Positions 49,442-58,788 of a DNA stretch of 64,000 bases are shown piece by piece (positions within the stretch are counted from its first letter, which is position 1; the number at the start of each line of letters is the position of its first letter). The notes beneath the pieces were generated by a model. It was not told the DNA's origin. It made no database searches and saw only the letters and a program-made list of their open reading frames with translations. Position numbers and translations under genes: made by a program. Origin of the DNA: Pseudomonas sp. B33.4 (GTDB lineage Bacteria > Pseudomonadota > Gammaproteobacteria > Pseudomonadales > Pseudomonadaceae); assembly GCF_034555375.1 (NCBI RefSeq), contig NZ_CP140706.1, positions 4,827,001 to 4,891,000 on the forward strand. The letters run 5' to 3'.

Positions 49442-50431
49442 ATGCGCACGATCGTTTTCAGTAGCCAGACCTACGACCGCGACAGCTTCCTCGCCGTCGA
49501 TTGCCCGGCGGGTGTCGAGCTGCAGTTTCAACCAGCGCGGCTCAGCCTCGATACGGCGGCGCTGGCCGACGCGCATGAAGTGGTTTGCGCCTTCATCAAT
49601 GATGACCTCAGCGCTCCAGTGCTCGAGCGTCTGGCCGCTGGCGGCACACGTCTGATAGCCCTGCGTTCGGCGGGTTACAACCATGTCGATCTGCTCGCCG
49701 CGAAACGCTTGGGACTGGCCGTGGTACGCGTGCCGGCCTACTCGCCGCACGCAGTGGCCGAACATGCCGTGGCGCTGATCCTGGCCCTCAACCGTCGTCT
49801 GCACCGTGCCTATAACCGCACCCGCGAGGGCGATTTCAGCCTGCATGGCCTGACCGGTTTCGACCTGGTCGGTAAAACCGTCGGGATTGTTGGCACCGGT
49901 CAGATCGGCGCGACCTTCGCGAAAATCATGCACGGTTTCGGCTGCGAGCTGCTGGCCTGCGATCCGTTCCCGAACCCGGATGTTCTGGCGTTGGGTGCGC
50001 GCTATCTGAGCTTGCCCGAACTGCTTGCGCAGTCGCGAATCATCAGCCTGCACTGCCCGCTCAACGAGCAGAGCAAACACCTGATCAACCGCGATTCACT
50101 GGCGCACATGCAGGCCGGCGCCATGCTGATCAATACCGGTCGCGGCGGTCTGGTCGATACGCCGGCATTGATTGACGCCTTGAAGGACGGCCAGCTCGGC
50201 TATCTGGGTCTGGATGTCTATGAAGAAGAGGCGCAACTGTTTTTCGAGGATCGCTCCGACCTGCCCTTGCAGGACGATGTGCTGGCGCGATTGCTGACCT
50301 TTCCCAACGTGATCATCACCGCGCACCAAGCCTTTCTGACGCGTGAAGCACTGGGTGCAATTGCCGCGACAACCTTGCACAACATCGCGACCTGGGCAGC
50401 GGGAACGCCACAGAACCAGGTCGAGGGCTGA
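49442..50431 (+). CDS. ldhA: D-lactate dehydrogenase family 2-hydroxyacid dehydrogenase
   Basis: 329 residues; AGGAGG before ATG 49442. It reduces pyruvate to D-lactate with NADH. The NAD motif is GIVGTGQIGATFA. The catalytic set Arg (TGRGGLVDT), Glu and His (ITAHQAFLT) is present, and ALRSAGYNHVDL is the substrate region. In P. aeruginosa the gene after gacS is ldhA, which supports the assignment. Confidence 0.94.
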   Translation: MRTIVFSSQTYDRDSFLAVDCPAGVELQFQPARLSLDTAALADAHEVVCAFINDDLSAPVLERLAAGGTRLIALRSAGYNHVDLLAAKRLGLAVVRVPAYSPHAVAEHAVALILALNRRLHRAYNRTREGDFSLHGLTGFDLVGKTVGIVGTGQIGATFAKIMHGFGCELLACDPFPNPDVLALGARYLSLPELLAQSRIISLHCPLNEQSKHLINRDSLAHMQAGAMLINTGRGGLVDTPALIDALKDGQLGYLGLDVYEEEAQLFFEDRSDLPLQDDVLARLLTFPNVIITAHQAFLTREALGAIAATTLHNIATWAAGTPQNQVEG

Positions 50432-50443
50432 GCGCTTTTCAGC

Positions 50444-50896
50444 TTATTTCGGTGAAAGCGAAGATGCCAGAACCAGCAACGCCAACCAGCCGAAGCCAAA
50501 AAAGCGCTGTTTCATCGAATGGCCGTAGCGCAGCAGGAACCAGACGAAAAACATCGGCAGCAGGAAGATCATGATCTTCAGCCAGCCTTCCACCGGCCGA
50601 CTGCCGTCGGCATTGGCCTGCTCGGTAACAGGTTGCTCGGTGGGCTGCTGGCGCCGACGCCGCGCAGCGGCCGGCATGACTTTCGGCAACGGTTGCGGTG
50701 CAGGTGCCAGGGCGATGGCCTCGGGAACAGACTTGTTGCGCGGCAAGCTGCCGAACGAGATTGTCGAAGCCTGAACAGGCGCCGCTACGGTCTGCGCGTG
50801 TTCTGTTTGCTCCGCCATTGGAGCCCCACAATGAATGCACGCGTTGGCTTCGGAGCTGATGCTCTTCTTGCATTCATAACATTCGATCAGCGCCAT
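50444..50896 (-). CDS. Zinc-ribbon membrane-anchored hypothetical protein
   Basis: 150 residues. An N-terminal zinc ribbon with two Cys-x2-Cys pairs (CYECKKSISSEANACIHCGA) is followed by a proline/glutamine-rich, disordered stretch (30-95) and a single membrane helix (105-128, WLKIMIFLLPMFFVWFLL) with a short tail. Convergent with ldhA. The function is unknown. Confidence 0.8.
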   Translation of the reverse strand: MALIECYECKKSISSEANACIHCGAPMAEQTEHAQTVAAPVQASTISFGSLPRNKSVPEAIALAPAPQPLPKVMPAAARRRRQQPTEQPVTEQANADGSRPVEGWLKIMIFLLPMFFVWFLLRYGHSMKQRFFGFGWLALLVLASSLSPK

Positions 50897-51029
50897 GTTC
50901 CGTTCCTTCAGAGTCGAGGCCGGCAGTTTGCCATGAGCGTCCTCTCATTTGAACCTGATCGAAGGTCACACGCGCGCATCATTCTGCAATCAAGCCCGTG
51001 CTAGCATGTCGCGCATATTTGGAGGACCC

Positions 51030-51464
51030 ATGGTCGAACACGATTTCCGCTATACCCTGATGAACCCGCAACACACCCTCACCGAATGCCGCGCCCTCGT
51101 TCCGGGCCGCTATCAGGTCACCGGCAATGGTGGCTCGATTCGCATCGGTGACGCCTTGTTGGTCACCCTCAAAGGCAGCAAGGACTTGTCCATGCGCCTG
51201 ACCGTTGAAACCGTCCGCCACCTGATCAATCCGCCGGGCCAATGGACCGCGATGACTACAGGCCCGGTGTTTGGCGAACTGGCGATTCACACCTGGCAGG
51301 TCAACTGCGACAGCTGCGCCAAAGAGCTGAGCTTCGAATTTGCGGTAGACGCCAAACTTGGCAAAAACGCCGAGAAACCAGCTGCCACGGCACGCATCGC
51401 CGAGCTGGGCTGGAAAGCCGTTGGCGACAAGCATCTGTGCCCGAAATGCCAGGAGCCTGCGTGA
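51030..51464 (+). CDS. Conserved hypothetical protein with two CxxC pairs
   Basis: 144 residues; GGAGGA before ATG 51030. The N-terminal 90 residues are beta-rich (GNGGSIRIGDALLVTLKGSK). Two Cys pairs follow (CDSCAKELSF and the terminal CPKCQEP), probably a zinc site. The stop overlaps the next start (TGATG). No family recognised. Confidence 0.8.
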   Translation: MVEHDFRYTLMNPQHTLTECRALVPGRYQVTGNGGSIRIGDALLVTLKGSKDLSMRLTVETVRHLINPPGQWTAMTTGPVFGELAIHTWQVNCDSCAKELSFEFAVDAKLGKNAEKPAATARIAELGWKAVGDKHLCPKCQEPA

Positions 51465-51868
51465 TGAAACGCCTTGCCCTGACCGCGCTGGTCGGTGTTG
51501 GTTTGGTGGGTTGCGCGGCGGAGCCTGTGCAACTGCAACAGAACCGCAGCTACATTCTGGAGTGGATCGGTGAGCGGCCATTGATGGATTACAGCCATCT
51601 GACCGTGACCCTGGGCGATGACGGCCGCGCCTACGGCAACGGTGGCTGCAACCATTGGTTCGCGCCGTACACGCTGGACGGTGACAAGCTGACTTTCGGC
51701 AAGATCGGCAAGACCCGCAAACTCTGTGCACCGGCGCTGATGGAGCAGGAGCAACGCTTCCTGCAGGCGCTGGAGCATGTCGAGCGCTGGGACATCTCGC
51801 CGATCGAGCAGATGCGTTTCTGGCCGGCTGAAGGCAAGCCGTTGCGTTGGTGGTTGGAAGAGGGCTAA
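51464..51868 (+). CDS. META/HslJ-like lipoprotein
   Basis: 134 residues. It is a lipoprotein with signal peptide and lipobox around Cys17 (VGVGLVGC). The rest matches the META domain of HslJ-type proteins, with HLTVTLGDDGRAYGNGGCNH and KTRKLCAPALMEQEQRFLQAL. The function is not established; some members are linked to heat shock or antibiotic resistance. Coupled to the preceding gene. A CTCTCCC-type repeat follows. Confidence 0.87.
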   Translation: MKRLALTALVGVGLVGCAAEPVQLQQNRSYILEWIGERPLMDYSHLTVTLGDDGRAYGNGGCNHWFAPYTLDGDKLTFGKIGKTRKLCAPALMEQEQRFLQALEHVERWDISPIEQMRFWPAEGKPLRWWLEEG

Positions 51869-51885
51869 GCCTCAAAGCCGCCAAA

Positions 51886-52126
51886 GCCCTCACCCTAGCC
51901 CTCTCCCAGAGGGAGAGGGAACTGATTGGGGGATATTGGAGAAGTACACCGACCTGACTGGCCATCGCCGAATCCATAATCGATCGAGGCCAGCTCTGGC
52001 GACTGCCTAAATGAGCGGATCTGGCTTTGGTGAATCCATAATCGACTGGTTTTTTCAGGTCGATGTACCTCGCCAGACACCTCGATCGGCTCCCTCTCCC
52101 CCCGGGAGAGGGCTGGGGTGAGGGGC
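51886..52126. repeat. CTCTCCC-type inverted-repeat element, copy 3 (expanded)
   Basis: 241 bases, longer than the other copies because the interior has a duplicated motif (ATCCATAATCGA occurs twice, at about 51970 and 52028). The ends are GCCCTCACCCTAGCCCTCTC and GGGAGAGGGCTGGGGTGAGG. It fills the gap between the META gene and the convergent thioredoxin-like gene. Confidence 0.88.
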
Positions 52127-52134
52127 TTTTGACG

Positions 52135-52602
52135 TTACTGGGTCGCCTGTAGAGCCTCAAGCTTGGCCATCACCCCCGCCGCCGTCTGCTCCCCCATCAA
52201 TTGCTCACGCACCTTGCCCTTGTTGTCGATGATGTACGTTACCGGCAGCGCTTCACTGCGCGGCAACTCGAACAGCTCCGCCGGATCCTGCGCCAGCACA
52301 GTGAACTTGATGCCCAGTTTTTCACTGGCGTCTTTCAACTCCACGCCCTGCACATTGTCGAAGTTCACCCCGAACACGCCAACGTTCTTGCTCTTGAGCT
52401 CATCAGCCAAATGGTTGAGCTCCGGGATCTCGGTCCGGCACGGGCCGCACCATTCGGCCCAGTAGTTCAGCACCACCCATTGTTTGTCCAAACGCTCGGA
52501 CGCAACCTTCTGACCGTTCTGGTCGATCCCGTAATCATTGCCGCAGCCCCCCAGCATCAACGCCCCGATTACCGTCAATGCCGCTGCCAATCGCCGTGTC
52601 AT
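52135..52602 (-). CDS. TlpA-type thioredoxin-like lipoprotein
   Basis: 155 residues. Lipobox Cys20 (ALMLGGC) followed by a thioredoxin fold with active site Trp-Cys52-Gly-Pro-Cys55 (AEWCGPCRTEIPEL). The cis-proline is in LPVTYIIDNKG. Periplasmic disulfide reductase or exchange function, membrane-anchored. Transcribed divergently from the ArsC-like gene. Confidence 0.93.
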   Translation of the reverse strand: MTRRLAAALTVIGALMLGGCGNDYGIDQNGQKVASERLDKQWVVLNYWAEWCGPCRTEIPELNHLADELKSKNVGVFGVNFDNVQGVELKDASEKLGIKFTVLAQDPAELFELPRSEALPVTYIIDNKGKVREQLMGEQTAAGVMAKLEALQATQ

Positions 52603-52715
52603 GTCGTGTTCCTTGTGAAAATTTGAAGGCGCCTGCGACCCATCGCCTCCGAAGGTTCTGGATTGCGCGCTGCACAGTTAGAATAGCCGCCACTTTACGC
52701 CAGAAGCGACCCGCC

Positions 52716-53662
<947 letters not shown>

Positions 53663-53664
53663 CA

Positions 53665-54090
53665 GTGGCGAAGAAGCCGAAAATCCTGCCCGCCGTCGAA
53701 TGGCTGGAGCCACGCGTCAAGGCAATGCGCATCATCAGTCTGCTGAGTTTTTTCGCCTTGGGCGGATTGCTCGCAGCCTACTATCTGGTTTTCGCTGACC
53801 TGCACGGCGCGCGGCCGTGGGTGATTCTGCTGGTCGAGCTGATCCCGTGGATCATCTTGGCGCCCGCGATGATCATGGGCAGCGCCCGTGGGCATTCGTG
53901 GATGTGCTTTGTGGTGAATCTGTATTTCATCAAAGGCGCACTGGCGGCGTATGACCCGAACCGGCAGTTGTTTGGCGTGCTGGAAATGGTCGCGAGCCTG
54001 GCGGTGTTCTGCTCGGCGCTGTTGTATGTGCGCTGGCGGTATCAGTTGAATCGCAAACTGGCGGGTGAAGGCGAGATCTCCGTCGCCTGA
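53665..54090 (+). CDS. DUF2069 membrane protein
   Basis: 141 residues from GTG 53665 with GGAGGG 6 bases upstream. Four hydrophobic helices (25-45, 52-72, 75-95, 100-125). It carries the DUF2069 hallmark of a compact helical inner-membrane protein located after wrbA and is common in gammaproteobacteria in this position. The function is unknown. Confidence 0.87.
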   Translation: MAKKPKILPAVEWLEPRVKAMRIISLLSFFALGGLLAAYYLVFADLHGARPWVILLVELIPWIILAPAMIMGSARGHSWMCFVVNLYFIKGALAAYDPNRQLFGVLEMVASLAVFCSALLYVRWRYQLNRKLAGEGEISVA

Positions 54091-54100
54091 CAGATCGCCA

Positions 54101-54190
54101 TCGCTGGCAAGCCAGCTCCCACAGGTTTTTGCGTCGATCACATAATTGTGTTTCAACAGAGATCCTGTGGGAGCTGGCTTGCCAGCGATT
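54101..54190. repeat. REP-like doublet of a third family (GCTGGCAAGCCAGCTCCCACAG)
   Basis: ATCGCTGGCAAGCCAGCTCC and its inverse flank a 43-base AT-rich interior. The core is a true palindrome GCTGGCAAGCCAGC. The family differs from the others in the window. Confidence 0.9.
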
Positions 54191-54204
54191 GGGGCAACTC
54201 GGTC

Positions 54205-54879
54205 TTAATGGTTGACGGTGTACGCGAGCATCATCGAAATCTGGCTCATCGCCCGCCCGCCGCTCTGCTCATGCCACTGGTTGAACACATCCTGCACGAT
54301 CGCCAGATCGCGCAGACTGGTCGGCACCTTGTCGACGATCTTCTGTGCGTTCAGCGCCGCAACCACGTCGTAGCTCGGCACAAAGGTATCCTTGCCGACC
54401 ATGCGCAAAAAGCGTGGCGCTGATAGCCCACCCAGTTGATGACCGTGCTTTTTCAGATAGGTCCACAGACCGACGATATCGGTCACCGGCCAGTCGGCAA
54501 TCAATGCCCCGAAACTGCCCTTGTCTTTCTCCACATCGAGAATGAACTGCGCATTGCGCGGCACGCTTTTCAGTTTGCCGAGATGGCGAATGATCCGCGC
54601 ATCCTGCATCAGTCGCTCAAGGTGCTCGGCACTCATCAGCACGACTTTTTCCGGATCGAACTTGAAGAACACTTCTTCGAAGGCCGGCCACTTGGCGTCG
54701 ACCAGACTGTGCTTGAGGCCGGCACGGAACACGCGCAGGGCCATGGTCGAGAGGTAGCGGTCGTCGCTGATCTTGCGCAGTTGCGCCGGAGTCTTGGGAA
54801 CGGGCAGATGGGCTTCCAGTGCAGCCGCCGAACCGAAGCGGTTCAGACAGTATTCGTGCAGCCACTTGTAATCGCGCAT
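54205..54879 (-). CDS. DNA-3-methyladenine glycosylase I-like protein
   Basis: 224 residues; AGGAGAGGG before ATG 54879. The Tag-like helical fold is suggested by MRDYKWLHEYCLNRFGSAAA and by the helix-hairpin-helix region (LRKISDDRYLSTMALRVFRA, LMQDARIIRHLGKLKSVPRN). It removes 3-methyladenine from alkylated DNA. The zinc ligands of E. coli Tag are not all apparent, so the activity is less certain. Confidence 0.78.
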   Translation of the reverse strand: MRDYKWLHEYCLNRFGSAAALEAHLPVPKTPAQLRKISDDRYLSTMALRVFRAGLKHSLVDAKWPAFEEVFFKFDPEKVVLMSAEHLERLMQDARIIRHLGKLKSVPRNAQFILDVEKDKGSFGALIADWPVTDIVGLWTYLKKHGHQLGGLSAPRFLRMVGKDTFVPSYDVVAALNAQKIVDKVPTSLRDLAIVQDVFNQWHEQSGGRAMSQISMMLAYTVNH

Positions 54880-54912
54880 GCCCTCTCCTATTGAATGAAG
54901 CGAAGAAACCAA

Positions 54913-55003
54913 TGTGGGAGCGAGCCTGCTCGCGAAAACGGTGTGTCATTCAAATGATTTGTTGACTGATACTCCCTCTTCGCGAGCAGGCTCGCTCCCA
55001 CAT
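54913..55003. repeat. REP doublet (REPIN) next to ttcA
   Basis: Inverted copies of TGTGGGAGCGAGCCTGCTCG. Its right arm and the following ttcA 3' end are duplicated at 57381-57447. Confidence 0.93.
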
Positions 55004-55013
55004 TTGAAGGTGT

Positions 55014-55838
55014 TTACAGATTGACGACGTTGACGAAGCGCGAACCCGCGGTCTCGTCGATTTTGAGGCTGGTGAAGTCGAACAGGTTGCGGTCGGCCAG
55101 TTGCGACGGGATCACGTTCTGCAGACTGCGGAAGATGCTTTCGGTTCGGCCCGGGGTCTTGCGCTCCCAGTCCACGAGCATTTCCTTGACCACCTGACGC
55201 TGCAGGTTTTCCTGCGAACCGCAGAGGTTGCACGGGATGATCGGGAATTCTTTCAAATCCGAGTAAGCCTGAATGTCCTTCTCGTTGCAGTACGCCAGCG
55301 GGCGGATCACCACGTTGCGACCATCGTCGGCGCGCAACTTCGGCGGCATTGCCTTGAGGGAGCCGTTGAAGAACATGTTGAGGAAAAATGTTTCGACGAT
55401 GTCGTCACGGTGATGACCGAGGGCCATCTTGGTCGCGCCGATTTCATCGGCAAAGGTGTACAGCGTGCCGCGACGCAGGCGCGAGCACAGCGAGCAAGTG
55501 GTCTTGCCTTCCGGGATCAGCTCCTTGACCACCGAATAGGTGTCTTTCTCGACGATGTGGTACTCGACGCCCAGCTCTTTCAAATAAGCCGGCAGCACAT
55601 GCTCGGGGAAACCCGGCTGCTTCTGGTCCATGTTCACCGCGACGATCTCGAACTTGATCGGGGCAACCTTCTGCAGGTGCAGCAGTACATCGAGCATGGT
55701 GTAGCTGTCTTTGCCCCCGGACAGGCAGACCATGACCTTGTCGCCGTCTTCAATCATGTTGAAATCGGCGACCGCTTCGCCGGCCAGGCGGCGCAGGCGC
55801 TTTTGCAGTTTGTTCTGGTTGACCGTAAGAGTGCCCAT
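55014..55838 (-). CDS. ttcA: tRNA 2-thiocytidine biosynthesis protein TtcA
   Basis: 274 residues; ATG 55838. It thiolates cytidine 32 in tRNA. The PP-loop is Ser40-Gly-Gly-Lys-Asp-Ser45 ([11 protein letters not shown]). Cys115 and Cys118 (TTCSLCSRL) plus Cys203/Cys206 (PCNLCGSQE) bind the Fe-S cluster. The C-terminus ends FVNVVNL. An N-terminal open frame extending to 55946 is not needed. Confidence 0.96.
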   Translation of the reverse strand: MGTLTVNQNKLQKRLRRLAGEAVADFNMIEDGDKVMVCLSGGKDSYTMLDVLLHLQKVAPIKFEIVAVNMDQKQPGFPEHVLPAYLKELGVEYHIVEKDTYSVVKELIPEGKTTCSLCSRLRRGTLYTFADEIGATKMALGHHRDDIVETFFLNMFFNGSLKAMPPKLRADDGRNVVIRPLAYCNEKDIQAYSDLKEFPIIPCNLCGSQENLQRQVVKEMLVDWERKTPGRTESIFRSLQNVIPSQLADRNLFDFTSLKIDETAGSRFVNVVNL

Positions 55839-56126
55839 GACGCGAAATCCGTGAGGTGTGACGAAAGGCCGGCATTTTACGCAAAAACCCCGGAGTTGTG
55901 GGCACAGGTTGTCGTGGCCCAGGTTTGCATTCTTTACAGACCCCAAGGCGATTAAGCCCTGTGTTTACAGCGCGATTTGCTCTAAGCCCCTAATACCTGT
56001 GCGGGTAAGTCCTTTCTATACTGCGACATAAGGTCGCACACATCTGGAGACCTGTATTTGCTCGGCCACCTTGGCCCGTAGGCGCTCCGATGGGGGGCGA
56101 TGGCAATAACAAGAGGAGTGACTGGC
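55839..56126. other. Divergent intergenic region ttcA / Yip1
   Basis: 288 bases. A TATACT hexamer is at 56017-56022 without a good -35 partner. A stretch rich in GC palindromes (CGACATAAGGTCG, GGCCACCTTGGCC) is at 56025-56080. No open frame. Confidence 0.35.
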
Positions 56127-56729
56127 ATGATCCATCACGTAGTGGGACTTTTTACCCACCCCGATCAGGAATGGAAGGAAATCCGTGGCGACCAAGAGGA
56201 AAGCATCAGCCACATGTACCTCACCCACACGCTGATTCTGGCGGCGATCCCCGCTGTCTCGGCGTTTATCGGCACCACCCAGGTCGGCTGGGTAATCGGC
56301 AATCGCGCACCGGTGATGCTCACCGTCGAAAGCGCGATCTGGATGACGGTCATGTCGTATCTGGCGATGCTCAGTGGCGTCGCGGTCATGGGTGCCTTCG
56401 TGCACTGGATGGCCCGCACCTATGACGCCAACCCGAGTCTGGCCCGTTGCGTGGCGTTTGCCACCTACACCGCGACACCGCTGTTTGTCGGCGGCCTGGC
56501 GGCGCTGTATCCGCATATGTGGCTGGGGATGATCGTTGGTACGGCGGCCATCTGCTACACGGTGTATCTGTTGTATGTGGGGCTGCCGACGTTCATGAAC
56601 ATTCCGTCGGACGAAGGTTTTCTGTTCTCAAGCTCAGTGCTGGCGGTGGGTCTGGTGGTGCTGGTCGCCATCATGGCATTCACCGTGATTGTCTGGGGGC
56701 TGGGCGTCGGGCCTGTGTATACGAACTGA
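56127..56729 (+). CDS. Yip1-family membrane protein
   Basis: 200 residues from ATG 56127, with GAGGAG 8 bases upstream. Five membrane helices after a conserved N-terminal cytosolic piece (HPDQEWKEIRGDQEESIS). The domain (Yip1/DUF1282) is conserved in gammaproteobacteria; the function is unknown. Confidence 0.85.
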   Translation: MIHHVVGLFTHPDQEWKEIRGDQEESISHMYLTHTLILAAIPAVSAFIGTTQVGWVIGNRAPVMLTVESAIWMTVMSYLAMLSGVAVMGAFVHWMARTYDANPSLARCVAFATYTATPLFVGGLAALYPHMWLGMIVGTAAICYTVYLLYVGLPTFMNIPSDEGFLFSSSVLAVGLVVLVAIMAFTVIVWGLGVGPVYTN

Positions 56730-56856
56730 CTCGACAGGCTGATCACAGGCCGCCGCAAGGCGGCCTTGTCGTTTGGAGGATGACCATTCGGCAGCTCGGC
56801 GATTCGCAAGTCCACAGGGTTGCGGCATACTCGACGCCTCTGGAGATCCATCAAGC

Positions 56857-57351
56857 ATGCCCGAGCAACTCAATACCCGCGTCGAAGACTGTTACCAACT
56901 CGCTGAATCCTTTTTCAAACGTTCTTTCCCACGCCCTGTCGTCAGTCTCAAGCTGCGCGGGCAAAAAGCCGGTGTCGCGCATCTGCACGAGAATCTGCTG
57001 CGCTTCAACCCGCAGTTGTACCGGGAAAACGCCGAACACTTCCTCAAGCAGACCGTGGCCCACGAAGTCGCGCACCTGATCGCCCATCACTTGTTCGGCG
57101 ACCGTATCCAGCCCCATGGCGAGGAATGGCAACTGATCATGCGCGGGGTTTACGAACTGCCGCCGGATCGCTGCCACACCTATGCAATCAAGCGCCGCAG
57201 CGTGACCCGCTATATCTACAAATGCCCGTGCGCAGAAAGCGATTTTCCGTTTTCGGCGCAGCGCCATAGTCTGGTGCGGCAGGGGCGGCGGTATTTGTGT
57301 CGTAGCTGCCGGAGTACCTTGGTGTTCAGTGGTGAGATGCGGGTGGAATAG
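56857..57351 (+). CDS. SprT-like zinc metalloprotease
   Basis: 164 residues; ATG 56857. The zinc motif is His69-Glu70-x2-His73 (VAHEVAHLIAHHLFG) with a C-terminal zinc ribbon (KCPCAES and CRSCRS). It resembles bacterial SprT; eukaryotic relatives cut DNA-protein crosslinks. A single REP lies after it. Confidence 0.9.
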   Translation: MPEQLNTRVEDCYQLAESFFKRSFPRPVVSLKLRGQKAGVAHLHENLLRFNPQLYRENAEHFLKQTVAHEVAHLIAHHLFGDRIQPHGEEWQLIMRGVYELPPDRCHTYAIKRRSVTRYIYKCPCAESDFPFSAQRHSLVRQGRRYLCRSCRSTLVFSGEMRVE

Positions 57352-57380
57352 CCCGGATTTTCAGTGCCTTGGCTGGCCCC

Positions 57381-57447
57381 TTCGCGAGCAGGCTCGCTCC
57401 CACATTTGAAATGGGTTTACAGATTGACGACGTTGACGAAGCGCGAA
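57381..57447 (-). pseudogene. REP plus duplicated 3' end of ttcA
   Basis: 67 bases that match 54979-55044 with only the run GAAGGTG changed to GAAATGGG. It contains one REP arm, then TTTACAGATTGACGACGTTG and onward to GCGCGAA, the last 10 codons of ttcA (ending FVNVVNL). It sits in a short intergenic gap and has no start, so it is an inert remnant. Confidence 0.85.
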
Positions 57448-57463
57448 GAGGCCGGTACAGGCA

Positions 57464-58645
57464 CTAAAGAATGACTTTGGCAGAACGCAATTCGGCAATC
57501 CGCTCAGCACTAATCCCCAACTCCCCCAACACCTGATCCGTATGCTGCCCCAGCACCGCGCCAACATGCCGCGGGGCCGGCAACGCCTCGGAAAACTTCA
57601 ACGGACAGGCCATCTGCGCCTGCGTAGTGCCATCCCCGCGCGGCACCTGCGTCACCACCTCCCGCGCCTGCAACTGCGGATGGCGCACCGCCTCACCCAG
57701 GCTCAGCACCGGTTCGACACACGCATCGATGCCGGCAAACATCTCGCACAGTTCGGCAAAGTCATGCTTTTCGAACTCGACCGTCAGCGCGTATTTCAAC
57801 GCCCGCTGCTGTTCAGGCTTGGGCGACAGGCCCTGCGCCGCCAACTCCGGCCGCCCCAGCGCCGTACACAACTGCTGCATAAAGCCCGGTTCCAGACTGC
57901 CCACCGACATCCAGCGGCCATCGCGAGAGCGGTAGTAGTCGTAAAAGCTGCCACCGTTAAGCATCTGATCTTCCCACTCAGGCTCTTCGCCGCAAGCCAG
58001 ATAGCCAGCCCCGGCCATGGCATTCAGGCTGAACGCGCAATCGGTCATGCTCACGTCCAGATGTGTGCCCTGCCCCGTTTGCTGTCGCGCAATCACAGCG
58101 GCCAACAAGCCGATAACCCCGTGCAACGAACCACCGGCAACATCCGCCACTTGCATGCCCAACGGCAACGGCCCGCTGTCGGCGCGGCCGGTGTAACTGG
58201 CCAGCCCCGCCAGCGCCAGATAGTTGATGTCATGCCCGGCGCGTTCCTTGTACGGCCCGGTCTGGCCATAACCGGTGATCGACACATAAATCAGCTTTGG
58301 GTTGATCGCTTTCAGCGCTTCATAGCCCAGGCCCAGACGTTCCATCACACCGGGGCGAAACTGTTCCAGAACGATGTCGTAATCGCCCAGCAACTGCTTG
58401 ACCACTTCCAGTGCTTCGGGCTGTTTCAGATCCAGCGCCAGGCTGCGTTTGTTACGGTTCAGGTAGGCATGACTGGCCGATAATCCACCATCATGCGGCG
58501 GCAATACTCGCAGCAGATCCAGGCGCGTCGGCGACTCGATGCGCAGCACTTCAGCGCCCATGTCCGCCAGCAACAACGAGGCGAACGGCCCCGGCAGCAG
58601 CGTCGAGAAATCGAGAATTTTCAGTGAGGACAGCGGTGCGGACAT
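57464..58645 (-). CDS. CaiB/BaiF CoA-transferase family protein, alpha-methylacyl-CoA racemase type
   Basis: 393 residues; AAGGAG 7 bases before ATG 58645. The family III CoA-transferase fold begins LKILDFSTLLPGPFASLLLADMG (first 20 residues suffice), with YLNRNKRSLALDLK. GHDINYLALAGL is the racemase-branch motif and supports 2-methylacyl-CoA epimerisation over CoA transfer. In bacteria this prepares branched acyl-CoAs for beta-oxidation. Faces dctA across a short gap with a terminator. Confidence 0.9.
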   Translation of the reverse strand: MSAPLSSLKILDFSTLLPGPFASLLLADMGAEVLRIESPTRLDLLRVLPPHDGGLSASHAYLNRNKRSLALDLKQPEALEVVKQLLGDYDIVLEQFRPGVMERLGLGYEALKAINPKLIYVSITGYGQTGPYKERAGHDINYLALAGLASYTGRADSGPLPLGMQVADVAGGSLHGVIGLLAAVIARQQTGQGTHLDVSMTDCAFSLNAMAGAGYLACGEEPEWEDQMLNGGSFYDYYRSRDGRWMSVGSLEPGFMQQLCTALGRPELAAQGLSPKPEQQRALKYALTVEFEKHDFAELCEMFAGIDACVEPVLSLGEAVRHPQLQAREVVTQVPRGDGTTQAQMACPLKFSEALPAPRHVGAVLGQHTDQVLGELGISAERIAELRSAKVIL

Positions 58646-58750
58646 GGGCGAACTCCTTGGGCGATGCACTCAGCCTAGGCAGCGATGCCGCGCACGGCAA
58701 TCACCGCAAATGTCACCGGGTGTGACCGTTACGCTCAAACAGCAGGCAAG

Positions 58751-58776
58751 AAAAAACCCGCCGAAGCGGGTTTTTC
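58751..58776 (-). terminator. Terminator of dctA
   Basis: AAAAACCCGC and GCGGGTTTTT form a stem with A- and T-tracts, 13 bases past the dctA stop on the minus strand. Confidence 0.9.
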
Positions 58777-58788
58777 ATGACGCGAGGG

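Noticed and set aside
50432..50443. Terminator after ldhA
   Set aside because: The gap of 12 bases before the convergent gene has no GC-rich stem followed by a T-tract.
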